DNA from: Tessaracoccus palaemonis
GTDB taxonomy: Bacteria; Actinomycetota; Actinomycetes; Propionibacteriales; Propionibacteriaceae
Direction: 5' to 3'
Length of the DNA: 64,000 nucleotides
Assembly (NCBI RefSeq): GCF_019316905.1
Contig: NZ_CP079216.1
Coordinates: forward strand, 2,046,001 to 2,110,000
Part shown: positions 29,298 to 37,259 of the stretch, one piece after another
Layout: each line of letters starts with the position of its first letter
Numbering within the stretch: the first letter of the stretch is position 1
Position numbers and translations under genes: made by a program
The notes under the pieces: generated by a model
Databases searched by the model: none
Told to the model about the DNA's origin: nothing
The model's input: only the letters and a program-made list of their open reading frames with translations

Positions 29298-31313
29298 TCA
29301 GCCGCAGCGTGCGAGGTCTGTGGCGTCGGCGATGGTGTCGCACCAGTCCTGGATGGTCCTCTCGACGGGGCTGAGCTGTGGGCCGAGGTCGGGGGTGCAT
29401 TCCAGCCACGCGCCGCCGCTGGTGACCTCGTACACGTAACCCAGGGGGCTGGTCCACCGGAAGTGGCCCGGCGCGATCTGATTCAGCACCCAGGCGCCCT
29501 TGGTCTTGCCACGGTGGACGCGGCGGCAGAGCTGGGCCAGGTTGTCCAGCCGGGTCTGGCCGGGGCGACCGGGCTGATAGGTGGTGTTGTGGTCGATGTC
29601 CAGGCGGCGGGTGCGGGTGGAGAACGGGAAAGCCTCCGTGGGTCGCAGCAGCCGCAACGCTTTGCGCATCCGCCGAGTCGGCCGGTACCCGTCGGCCGGC
29701 TCCATGTTGTTCAGGTCGATGACGGGCTGGACCTTCAGGATGATCTCCCCGTTGCGGTACCCGTCTCCGAGCAACTCGCCGAGCAGCGCGGTGGTCAGGG
29801 TGTCGGCGCGCTCGACCGATGCGACCAGGTCAAGGGTTCCGTCCGCGTCGGCGGTGATGTGCACGACGATCTCCACCCTCGGCAGCGGGGACGACGGCTC
29901 GCTGAGCCTGTCGAAGCGCCCTGAGCGCAGCGAAGGGTCCCGGCTCCGGTCGAGCGTCTCGTCAACGCTGGCCATATCGGAACGCACTGCGTGGGGCGGT
30001 GGGTCCTCGCCTCGCTCCGCTCGGCGCCCTTCGACGAGCTCAGGGAACCGGTAAGGCGGCTCAGGGGGCTGGGGCGGCTCAGGGAACCGGAGCGGCGGCT
30101 CAGGGAACCGGTCGGGTCGCGACGTGTCCCGTGTCTCGCCTCGCTCCGCTCGGCGCCCTTCGACGAGCTCAGGGAACCGGGTCGGCTCAGGGGGCTGGGT
30201 CGGCTCAGGGAACGGGGGCGGCTCAGGGAACGGGGGCGGCTCAGGGAACCGGTCCGACTCAGGTGAAGTGTCGGGTCGCCGAGCACTTCGACGGGGCTCA
30301 GCACATGCCTGTCGAGGCGCCTTGAGCGAAGCGAAAGGACCACCCCCAACCGAGTGATCCAGCCGTGGATCGTCGGGTGGCTGCCAGTCGGGAGGCTCAT
30401 CGTCAGGGAACGGGGGCTCCTCGTCCTCGTCAGGTGGCTCCACTGCCAGCGGCAGCTCGAGGACTGAGGGCCGTGCGGCCGTGCCGATGTCCGACTCGCT
30501 GCAGGGACTGTCCCAGTCGATGCTGAGGGCGGGCTGGTCGGCGGAGAGGATGGTGAGCAGCAGGTCTGGGTTCATCGCCAGGGACAGGGCCTTCGCCCGC
30601 CGCGCTGAATGATCCAACCCCGGATACCGGTCCCGCAGTCGTTCAGAGATTCGGTGCAGGCGTTCGTCGACGATCCTGCCGTCCAACACATCAAGGCGCC
30701 CGCCGATGCTCGTGACACCCGGCTCCAGATCGCGCAGCCACACCCCACGCCGCGCCCGGGCCTCGGCCTCCCGCTCCCGCGCGGCGGCCGCGTCGACGCG
30801 GATGATCAGCTTCTTCAGTTCCCCCAGCGCGGCGCTGGGGACCAGCCCGTACTGCCTGGGCAGCCAGCGCGCGGTGACGGTCTCGGCCTGCATCGGATCC
30901 AGGTCCCGACACAACCACGCGGCCCTGGCTGCGAGCCACGATTCGACTTCACCGTTGATCACGGCCTCGAACAGCATCGGGTGGCGATACTTCAAGTTCA
31001 GGGCGGAGGCGATCTTCTCGATCGCCGCGGTCTGGGAACACCGCAGCAACGCGGCGACCTCCATCGCCAGGAACTCCGACACACTCGGGGTGCCTTCCCC
31101 GCCGGGGTGGACCAGCTTCTCGGTGAGTTTCGTGTCGCGGTCCCGGTAGATCTCGGTCCCGTAATCCAGCAGGTCCGCCTCGTCCAGGCGGTAGGCCAGG
31201 GCGAGGTCGCAGATGGCCTCCAGTTCCTCGGCCTCGCCACTGCGGCGCAGGGCGACACCTGCGCGGAGGCGGTTGGTCGCCTGCCGGGAGTCGTCGCGTC
31301 GCCTGCTTTCCAT
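29298..31313 (-). CDS. DUF222 / HNH endonuclease domain protein (13E12 type) with repeat-invaded linker
   Basis: A 671-residue protein. Residues about 20-290 are the helical DUF222 (13E12) region. The C-terminal HNH nuclease-like motif is at about 570-605, with IDHNTTY, DNLAQLC and the final HRGKTK. Between them, about residues 320-475 form a low-complexity Pro/Glu/Arg linker built from the DNA repeats described here. It includes two copies of RFPELVEGRRAERGE and many FPEPP units. The frame is intact, so either the insertions were kept in register or the linker is tolerated. The related REP13E12 genes of M. tuberculosis are multicopy and serve as prophage integration sites. TAGCGT lies 7 nt before the ATG. 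Function is unknown. Confidence 0.85.
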   Translation of the reverse strand: MESRRRDDSRQATNRLRAGVALRRSGEAEELEAICDLALAYRLDEADLLDYGTEIYRDRDTKLTEKLVHPGGEGTPSVSEFLAMEVAALLRCSQTAAIEKIASALNLKYRHPMLFEAVINGEVESWLAARAAWLCRDLDPMQAETVTARWLPRQYGLVPSAALGELKKLIIRVDAAAAREREAEARARRGVWLRDLEPGVTSIGGRLDVLDGRIVDERLHRISERLRDRYPGLDHSARRAKALSLAMNPDLLLTILSADQPALSIDWDSPCSESDIGTAARPSVLELPLAVEPPDEDEEPPFPDDEPPDWQPPDDPRLDHSVGGGPFASLKAPRQACAEPRRSARRPDTSPESDRFPEPPPFPEPPPFPEPTQPPEPTRFPELVEGRRAERGETRDTSRPDRFPEPPLRFPEPPQPPEPPYRFPELVEGRRAERGEDPPPHAVRSDMASVDETLDRSRDPSLRSGRFDRLSEPSSPLPRVEIVVHITADADGTLDLVASVERADTLTTALLGELLGDGYRNGEIILKVQPVIDLNNMEPADGYRPTRRMRKALRLLRPTEAFPFSTRTRRLDIDHNTTYQPGRPGQTRLDNLAQLCRRVHRGKTKGAWVLNQIAPGHFRWTSPLGYVYEVTSGGAWLECTPDLGPQLSPVERTIQDWCDTIADATDLARCG
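29902..29937. repeat. Palindrome-rich dispersed repeat inside the HNH gene, copy A
   Basis: It reads CTGAGCCTGTCGAAG then CCCTGAGCGCAGCGAAGGG, the same two-part element found at 29247, 30278 and 31548. It is coding in the HNH gene (PSLRSGRFDRLSEPS on the minus strand). Confidence 0.75.
30006..30051. repeat. 46-bp direct repeat inside the HNH gene, copy 1
   Basis: Identical to 30135-30180. It ends in CTTCGACGAGCTCAGGGAACC. The two copies are 129 bp apart (43 codons), so both are read in the same frame and encode FPELVEGRRAERGE. Confidence 0.9.
30135..30180. repeat. 46-bp direct repeat inside the HNH gene, copy 2
   Basis: The second identical copy. Both copies are followed on the plus strand by runs of GGCTCAGGGAACCGG-like units (30052-30120 and 30181-30255) that encode the FPEPP repeats. 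Confidence 0.9.
30278..30338. repeat. Dispersed two-part repeat inside the HNH gene, copy B
   Basis: It contains GAGCACTTCGACGGGGCTCAG, then CTGTCGAGGCGCCTTGAGCG and AAGCGAAAGG. This is a diverged version of the elements at 29247, 29902 and 31548. Confidence 0.65.
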
Positions 31314-31547
31314 GACACTAACGCTACGACCCGCCACCGACACTTTTCGCACGCCCGTCTGAATTATCCACAAGCCGCGTGGTCGTCGTCGGCTGTCACT
31401 TTCCCCGGGGCCTCCTCGATTCCGTGCACAACGATGCGTATTTCCGGGCCGCTGTTCCCATGTTGCAGCGGTCCCGGTATAGGCATCTTTGTGCCGGAAA
31501 GGGGGACGGGGGTGGGTGGGAACCGGGGTGGGCTCAGGGGACCGGAC
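31314..31547. other. Intergenic stretch upstream of the HNH gene, no gene seen
   Basis: The first bases hold ACGCTA (31321-31326; TAGCGT on the minus strand), 7 nt from the HNH gene start, the leaderless pattern. The rest up to the repeat element at 31548 shows no open frame with coding character, tRNA or terminator that I can support. Confidence 0.5.
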
Positions 31548-31726
31548 TTCCCTTCGCTTCGCTCAGGGCCCTTCGACAAGCTCAGGGAACCGGGCACACT
31601 CAGGGAGCCGGGCAAGCTCAGGAACCGGGCAAGCTCAGGGAGCCGGGCAAGCTCAGGAACCGGGCACACTCAGGGAGCCGGGCAAGCTCAGGAACCGGGG
31701 CTCAGGGAACCGGGGCTCAGGGAACC
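31548..31726. repeat. Dispersed repeat followed by 35-bp and 15-bp tandem arrays
   Basis: A full two-part element (31548-31593) with CCCTTCGCTTCGCTCAGGG and CCCTTCGACAAGCTCAGGG is followed by three 35-bp tandem units at 31592-31626, 31627-31661 and 31662-31696. Each contains two CTCAGGRA(R)CC cores. Two 15-bp units follow (31697-31711, 31712-31726). The array lies between the HNH gene and the rpsA terminator. Confidence 0.85.
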
Positions 31727-31742
31727 GGGGTGGCCGCAAACG

Positions 31743-31780
31743 GCTGAGGCGCCGATCCCCGAAGGGATCGGCGCCTCAGC
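31743..31780 (-). terminator. rpsA terminator
   Basis: A perfect 16-bp stem (31743-31758 with 31765-31780) and a 6-nt loop lie 18 nt after the rpsA stop. Confidence 0.85.
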
Positions 31781-31797
31781 TCTGGTGAGTCAGGAAC

Positions 31798-33234
31798 TCA
31801 GTTGCCGGCGAGCTTCTCGCGGAGAGCCTGCAGCGACTCGTCCGAAGCCAGCGAGCCCTCGGTGGAGGTCTCAGTGGTGTAGCCGGTGCCGGCGTCGACG
31901 GCCGCATCGCGCTCGGCGACCTCGGCGGTCTCGACCTGACGCTTGTGCTGCTCCCACAGGGCGTGGGCCTCGGCGTACTGGGCCTCCCAGGCTGCACGCT
32001 GCTCGTCGTAGCCTTCCTTCCACTCGTTGGTCTCCGGATCGAAGCCCTCGGGGTAGATGTAGTTGCCCTGGTCGTCGTAGGACGCCTGCATGCCGTACAG
32101 CAGCGGGTCGAAGTCGTCGGACTGGACGTCGACGCCCTCGTTGGCCTGCTTGAGCGACAGGGAGACGCGGCGACGCTCGAGGTCGATGTCGATGACCTTG
32201 ACCATGCGCTCGTCACCGACGGAGACGACCTGCTCGGGGATCTCGACGTGACGCTCGGCGAGCTCGGACACGTGGACCAGGCCCTCGATGCCCTCGCCGA
32301 CGCGGACGAACGCGCCGAACGGGACGAGCTTGGTGACCTTGCCGGGCACGATCTGGCCGATCTGGTGCAGACGCGCGAAGGTCTGCCACGGATCCTCCTG
32401 GGTCGCCTTCAGCGACAAGGACACGCGCTCGCGGTCCATGTCCACCTCGAGGACCTCGACCGTGACGGGCATGCCGACCTCGACAACCTCGTTCGGGTGG
32501 TCGATGTGCTTCCAGGACAGCTCGGAGACGTGCACGAGGCCGTCGACGCCGCCAAGGTCGACGAAGGCGCCGAAGTTGACGATCGAGGACACGACACCCT
32601 TGCGGATCTGGCCCTTCTGGAGCTGGGTGAGGAACGTGTGGCGGACCTCGGACTGGGTCTGCTCGAGCCACGCACGACGCGACAGGACCACGTTGTTGCG
32701 GTTCTTGTCGAGCTCGATGATCTTGGCCTCGAGCTCCATGCCCACGTAGGGCTGGAGGTCGCGGACGCGACGCATCTCGACGAGCGAGGCGGGCAGGAAG
32801 CCACGAAGACCGATGTCAACGATGAGGCCACCCTTGACAACCTCGATGACGGAGCCGGTGACGACGCCGTCCTCTTCCTTGATCTTCTCGATCGTGCCCC
32901 AGGCGCGCTCGTACTGAGCACGCTTCTTGGACAGGATCAGGCGACCCTCCTTGTCCTCCTTCTGCTGGACGAGCGCCTCGATCTCGTCGCCGACCTTGAC
33001 GACGTCGAACGGGTCGACGTCGTGCTTGATCGACAGCTCCTTCGAGGGGATGACGCCTTCGGTCTTGTAACCGATGTCGAGCAGGACCTCGTCCCGATCG
33101 ACCTTGACGACGGTGCCGGACACGATGTCCCCGTCGTTGAAGTACTTGATGGTGGCGTCGACCGCGGCCAGGAAAGCCTCGGGAGTGCCAATGTCGTCGA
33201 CTGCGACAGTCGAGGCCTCAGTAGAGGAGGTCAT
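31798..33234 (-). CDS. rpsA: 30S ribosomal protein S1
   Basis: A 478-residue RNA-binding ribosomal protein. Four S1 repeats are visible: beginning near residue 36 (GDIVSGTVVKVDRDEVLLDIG), 121 (GVVTGSVIEVVKGG), 207 (KGVVSSIVNFGAFVDLGGVDGLVHVSE) and 294 (GKVTKLVPFGAFVRVGEGIEGLVHVSE), each shortened or paraphrased here. The Glu-rich C-terminal tail is variable, as usual. Four domains rather than six is normal for actinobacteria. A clear promoter and a strong terminator bracket it as a single-gene unit. Confidence 0.97.
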   Translation of the reverse strand: MTSSTEASTVAVDDIGTPEAFLAAVDATIKYFNDGDIVSGTVVKVDRDEVLLDIGYKTEGVIPSKELSIKHDVDPFDVVKVGDEIEALVQQKEDKEGRLILSKKRAQYERAWGTIEKIKEEDGVVTGSVIEVVKGGLIVDIGLRGFLPASLVEMRRVRDLQPYVGMELEAKIIELDKNRNNVVLSRRAWLEQTQSEVRHTFLTQLQKGQIRKGVVSSIVNFGAFVDLGGVDGLVHVSELSWKHIDHPNEVVEVGMPVTVEVLEVDMDRERVSLSLKATQEDPWQTFARLHQIGQIVPGKVTKLVPFGAFVRVGEGIEGLVHVSELAERHVEIPEQVVSVGDERMVKVIDIDLERRRVSLSLKQANEGVDVQSDDFDPLLYGMQASYDDQGNYIYPEGFDPETNEWKEGYDEQRAAWEAQYAEAHALWEQHKRQVETAEVAERDAAVDAGTGYTTETSTEGSLASDESLQALREKLAGN

Positions 33235-33327
33235 GTAGTAGGGCTCCGAATGAGAAAAGTCTCGCGTTCTGGCCCTTTACAGCACTCCCTGCTCCGTCCG
33301 AGGCAATGCAGGCCAGAGTGCCCCCCT

Positions 33328-33356
33328 AGGATACCCAGGCGTGCCGCGAGGGTCAA
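33328..33356 (-). promoter_or_regulatory. rpsA promoter
   Basis: On the minus strand, TTGACC (33351-33356), a 17-nt spacer and TATCCT (33328-33333) give a near-consensus primary-sigma promoter. The leader before the rpsA ATG is about 85 nt. Confidence 0.75.
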
Positions 33357-33384
33357 CCTGGCTGGCGAGTGCCGGCGCGGGGCC

Positions 33385-33390
33385 TAAGCT
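33385..33390 (+). promoter_or_regulatory. Candidate -10 box (TAAGCT), leaderless, for the sortase-like gene
   Basis: TAAGCT with 6 nt to the GTG at 33397. Confidence 0.4.
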
Positions 33391-33396
33391 GGGGCC

Positions 33397-34104
33397 GTGA
33401 CCCAGCCGCGCCACGGCCCGGACAGCCGGAAGAGTACCTTGCCCCGACTCGTTCTGCTCGTCGTGGGCCTGCTGGTCCTCGCCCTCGCCGTGTGGGGGGT
33501 TGCCTCCGAGGAAACTAAGCACATCGGGCAGGACGCAGGTCCGTCACCCTCTCCCGCCGCGTCGTCGTCCACGCCGGCGCCCGCACCCTCCTCCTCGGCG
33601 CCCCCCGACGGCTGCTCACCCGCAGGCGAGGGCTTCGTGCCGGATCGCTACAGCATCGAGGCGCTGGGCGTGGACGAGCCCGTCGTCGCCCTCGACCTCG
33701 ACGCGTCCGGCAGCATCGCCGCCCCACCGCTCGACGAGCCGCGGATGGCGTCCTGGTGGAGCGGGGGCCCGGAGCCGGGCAGCGGCGAGGGGCAGGTCGT
33801 CCTCACGATCCACACGTACCGCAACGGCGGGGCCGTCGGGAACGAGCTGTTCGCCGACGGGCAGCCGCAGCTCAGCCCCGGCGACGTGCTCCGTCTGACG
33901 GGACCGGACGGCGCCGTGCAGTGCTACGGGTTCACGGCTGCCACCAAGATCGCGGTCGCGGACTACGACCCCGACTCGGACCTGATGGTCGACTTCGACG
34001 GGGAGCCGCGGCTCGCCATCATCATCTGCTGGGACTTCGACGGCACCGACTGGGATTCGCGGGTGTTCTTCCACTTCGACCCGATCGGCGGCGCCGAGGA
34101 CTGA
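33397..34104 (+). CDS. Sortase-like exported protein (class E/F-like)
   Basis: A 235-residue protein with an N-terminal anchor helix (about residues 15-35) and a Pro/Ser-rich linker (about 45-72). The following sortase-like fold contains RYSIEALGVDEPV, then H139 in LTIHTYRNGG, C211 in IIICWDFD and R222 in WDSRVFFHFDP. These match the His-Cys-Arg triad order of sortases, though the usual T-x-T-C strand is replaced by IIIC. No LPXTG-like substrate was noticed in the window. The GTG start has TAAGCT exactly 6 nt upstream. It ends with no gap to convergent polA. Confidence 0.7.
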   Translation: MTQPRHGPDSRKSTLPRLVLLVVGLLVLALAVWGVASEETKHIGQDAGPSPSPAASSSTPAPAPSSSAPPDGCSPAGEGFVPDRYSIEALGVDEPVVALDLDASGSIAAPPLDEPRMASWWSGGPEPGSGEGQVVLTIHTYRNGGAVGNELFADGQPQLSPGDVLRLTGPDGAVQCYGFTAATKIAVADYDPDSDLMVDFDGEPRLAIIICWDFDGTDWDSRVFFHFDPIGGAED

Positions 34105-36780
34105 TCAGTGGGCCGCGGACTCCCAGTCCTGGCCGACGCCGACGGACACGTCGAGCGGCACCAACAGGTCGAAGGCCCCGGTCATCTCGCGCCGCACGAT
34201 GTCGGCGACGGCCTCCTGCTCACCCCGTGCGACCTCGAGCACGAGCTCGTCGTGCACCTGCAGCAGCACGCGGCTGGCCAGTCCCGACTCGGAGATGGCC
34301 CGGTCGAGGTTGATCATCGCGACCTTGATGACGTCGGCCGCCGACCCCTGGATCGGTGAGTTCAGGGCGGCCCGCTCCGCCATCTCGCGGCGCTGCCGGT
34401 TGCTGCTCGTCAGGTCGGGCAGGTAGCGGCGGCGACCGAGCATCGTCTCGGTGTAGCCGGTGCGGCGCGCCTCGTCGACGATGCCCGCGAGGTAGGCGTG
34501 CACGCCCCCGACGCGGGCGAAGTAGTCCTCCATCAGGGCCTTGGCCTCGCCGACGGAGATCTTCAGCTGGTTGCTGAGTCCGAAGGCGCTCAACCCGTAG
34601 GCCAGGCCGTAGTTCATGGCCTTGATGCGGGCGCGCATCTCGCCCGTGACGTCCTCGGGCGCGACGCCGAACACCAGCGACGCCATCTCGCCGTGGAAGT
34701 CGCGGCCTGATGTGAATGCGTCGATGAGGCCGGCGTCGCCGGATGCGTGCGCCATGATGCGCATCTCGATCTGCGAGTAGTCGGCCGACATGAGCGACTC
34801 GAAGCCCTCCCCCGGCACGAACGCCGAGCGGATCCGGCGGCCGACCGCGGTGCGGATCGGGATGTTCTGCAGGTTCGGGTCCGTGGACGACAGGCGGCCG
34901 GTGGCGGCGATCGTCTGCACGTAGGTGGTGTGGATGCGGCCGTCATCGGCGACGGCGGCCAGCAGCCCGTCGACAGTCTGGCGCAGCCGGATCGCGTCGC
35001 GGTGCGCGAGCAGGTGACCGAGGAACGGGTGCGCGGTCTTCGCGAACAGCCCCTCAAGCGCCTCCGCGTCCGTGGTGTACCCGGACTTGGTGCGGCGGGT
35101 CTTCGGCATGTCCAGCTCGTCGAACAGCACGCCTTGGAGCTGCTTGGGCGAGCCGAGGTTCACCTCGTGGCCCAGCACGTCCCAGGCGGCCTGCTGGGCC
35201 GCGGTCACGCTGGCGTCGAACTCGTCGCGCAGCGCCTCGAGCCGGCCGCGGTCGACGGCGACGCCGGTGCGTTCCATGCGCGCGAGGCTCACCTGCACGG
35301 GCAGCTCGACCTGCGTCATCAGGCTGGCGGCGCCCTGCTCCTCGAGCTGGCCCTCCAGCGCTCCTGCGAGGTCGAACACGGCGCGCGAGCGCAGCAGCGC
35401 GGCCTCGGCGTCGCGGTCGGAGTCCTCGTCGAAGTCGAAGGCGGCCTGCGGGTCCTGCGTGGTGTCGGCGGCGAGGCTCAGGTCGCGGTTCAGCAGCCTG
35501 AGCGAGAGGTCGGCCAGGTCGTAGGCGCGCTGGTCGGGGCGCACCAGGTACGCGGCGAGCAGCGTGTCGACGGCGACGCCGCGCAGCTCCCAGCCGCGGG
35601 CCCAGCAGGCCAGCATCGGGCCCTTGGCGCCGTGCACGTACTTCGCGCGCGACGGGTCCGCGAGCCAGGCGGCCAGGGCCGCGTCGTCGGCCGGGGTCAG
35701 CGCCGCGGTGTCGAGCCAGGCACCCTCGCCGTCGCCCGCGGCCAGCGCGATGCCTGTCACGTCGCCGGTGCCGGAGCCCCAGTGGCCGACGAACTCCGCG
35801 GCCGTCGGCCCTGAGGCATGCGCCTCCAGCCAGGCACCGACGGCGCCCGGGGCGAGCGGACCGCCACGCACCTCGAAGGCCTCGGCCTGCGTCTCCTCCG
35901 CGGGCGCGAGCTCCAGCAGCCGCTCGCGCAGGACCCGGAACTCCAGCGCGTCGAACAGCTCGTGCACGCGCGCACGGTCCCAGTCGTGCCGCTCCGTCGC
36001 CGCCACCGTCGTGTCGAGCTGGAGGTCGCGCACCAGCGCGTTGAGCCGCCGGTTCCGCACCACGTCGCCCAGGTGCTCGCGCAGCGAGGCGCCCGCCTTG
36101 CCGGGGATCTGCTCTGCGCGGGCGACGATGTTGTCCAGCCCGTCGTAGGCGGTCAGCCACTTCGCCGCAGTCTTCGGCCCGACGCCGGGCACCCCGGGGA
36201 GGTTGTCGCTGGTCTCCCCCACCAGCGCCGCGAGCTCCGGGTAGCGGGCGGGCGGGACGAGGTACTTCTCCTCCACGGTGGAAGGGGTCATCCGCGCGAG
36301 GTCCGAGACACCCTTGCGCGGGTAGAGAACCGTGACGTGGTCGGTCACGAGCTGCATGGCATCGCGGTCGCCGGTGACGATCGACACGTCGAACCCCTCG
36401 GACTCGGCGCGCGTCGACATCGTCGCGATGATGTCGTCCGCCTCGTAGCCCGGCAGCTCCAGGTGGGCGACGTTGAGCGCGTCGAGGACCTCCTTGATGA
36501 GGGTCACCTGTCCCGTGAACTCCTCGGGTGACTTGGCGCGCGTGCCCTTGTACTCGGGGTACTCCTCGGTGCGGAACGACTGCCTGGCAACGTCGAACGC
36601 GACGGCAAGGTGGGTGGGTCGCTCGTCGCGCAGCACGTTGATCAGCATGGAGGTGAACCCGAACACGGCGTTGGTGTGCTGCCCCGTGCTGGTGGCGAAG
36701 TTCTCCACCGGAAGGGCGTAGAACGCCCGGTAGGCCACGGAGTGGCCGTCGATCAGCAGCAGTCTTGGCGCGTCAGTCAC
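34105..36780 (-). CDS. polA: DNA polymerase I
   Basis: An 891-residue repair and lagging-strand maturation polymerase. The N-terminal 5'-3' exonuclease domain (about 1-290) shows LLLIDGHSVAYRAFYAL and GETSDNLPGVPGVGPKTA. The middle 3'-5' exonuclease-like domain (about 310-500) lacks the DxE proofreading motif, as is common in actinobacteria. The polymerase domain has motif A DYSQIEMR (D667), motif B with KAMNYGLAYG, and motif C QVHDE near residue 845. The GTG start has TAGGCT exactly 6 nt upstream. It ends at the base next to the sortase-like gene's stop. Confidence 0.97.
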   Translation of the reverse strand: MTDAPRLLLIDGHSVAYRAFYALPVENFATSTGQHTNAVFGFTSMLINVLRDERPTHLAVAFDVARQSFRTEEYPEYKGTRAKSPEEFTGQVTLIKEVLDALNVAHLELPGYEADDIIATMSTRAESEGFDVSIVTGDRDAMQLVTDHVTVLYPRKGVSDLARMTPSTVEEKYLVPPARYPELAALVGETSDNLPGVPGVGPKTAAKWLTAYDGLDNIVARAEQIPGKAGASLREHLGDVVRNRRLNALVRDLQLDTTVAATERHDWDRARVHELFDALEFRVLRERLLELAPAEETQAEAFEVRGGPLAPGAVGAWLEAHASGPTAAEFVGHWGSGTGDVTGIALAAGDGEGAWLDTAALTPADDAALAAWLADPSRAKYVHGAKGPMLACWARGWELRGVAVDTLLAAYLVRPDQRAYDLADLSLRLLNRDLSLAADTTQDPQAAFDFDEDSDRDAEAALLRSRAVFDLAGALEGQLEEQGAASLMTQVELPVQVSLARMERTGVAVDRGRLEALRDEFDASVTAAQQAAWDVLGHEVNLGSPKQLQGVLFDELDMPKTRRTKSGYTTDAEALEGLFAKTAHPFLGHLLAHRDAIRLRQTVDGLLAAVADDGRIHTTYVQTIAATGRLSSTDPNLQNIPIRTAVGRRIRSAFVPGEGFESLMSADYSQIEMRIMAHASGDAGLIDAFTSGRDFHGEMASLVFGVAPEDVTGEMRARIKAMNYGLAYGLSAFGLSNQLKISVGEAKALMEDYFARVGGVHAYLAGIVDEARRTGYTETMLGRRRYLPDLTSSNRQRREMAERAALNSPIQGSAADVIKVAMINLDRAISESGLASRVLLQVHDELVLEVARGEQEAVADIVRREMTGAFDLLVPLDVSVGVGQDWESAAH

Positions 36781-36786
36781 ACGCCG

Positions 36787-36792
36787 AGCCTA
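36787..36792 (-). promoter_or_regulatory. Candidate polA -10 box (TAGGCT), leaderless
   Basis: TAGGCT on the minus strand with 6 nt to the GTG at 36780. Confidence 0.45.
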
Positions 36793-36842
36793 CCGAATGG
36801 GCCGTCGGCCGAGGACCGGCCAGATGGCCTACTGTCGTGTCC

Positions 36843-37256
36843 ATGACAGACCTGCCCGCCTGGCTCGACTCCATGGCCTCCCCCCTCGACGCGAAGCTCG
36901 GCCTTGAGCTGACCGAACTCACGCCGTCGCGGGTCGTCGGCTCGATCCCCGTGGAGGGCAACCAGCAGCCATTCGGTCTCCTGCACGGCGGCGCGTCCGG
37001 CGTGCTCGTCGAGACCCTGGCGTCGATGGGCGCGGTGGCCCACGGGATGCCGGACGGGAAGGTGCCGGTCGGCATCGACCTGAATGTGACACACCTGAGG
37101 GGTGTGCGCTCGGGTCGCGTCACCGGCGTCGCCACGGCTCTGCACCTGGGCAGGACGCTGGCCGTCTACCAGGTGGAGATCACCGACGACACCGGGCGGA
37201 GAACCGCCGTCGGCCGGCTGACGTGTCAGCTCATCGCCGCCCCGCCGGGGGCGTAG
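36843..37256 (+). CDS. Hotdog-fold thioesterase, PaaI/YdiI-like
   Basis: A 137-residue acyl-CoA thioesterase of the hotdog superfamily. The conserved block PFGLLHGGASGVLVETLAS (about residues 41-59) carries the HGG core and the Glu or Asp region used in catalysis. The strand pattern GIDLNVTHLRGVRSG matches the family. Menaquinone-pathway DHNA-CoA thioesterase, phenylacetate PaaI or a general salvage enzyme are all possible, and no pathway neighbours decide. TACTGT lies 7 nt before the ATG. Confidence 0.82.
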   Translation: MTDLPAWLDSMASPLDAKLGLELTELTPSRVVGSIPVEGNQQPFGLLHGGASGVLVETLASMGAVAHGMPDGKVPVGIDLNVTHLRGVRSGRVTGVATALHLGRTLAVYQVEITDDTGRRTAVGRLTCQLIAAPPGA

Positions 37257-37259
37257 CGG

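Noticed and set aside
29298-31313. The HNH gene as a pseudogene because repeats interrupt it
   Set aside because: The frame is intact from DUF222 through the HNH motif, and the repeats are in register, so it is kept as a coding gene.
31592-31696. CRISPR array suggested by 35-bp repeats
   Set aside because: These are direct tandem units without spacers and derive from the neighbouring dispersed repeat.
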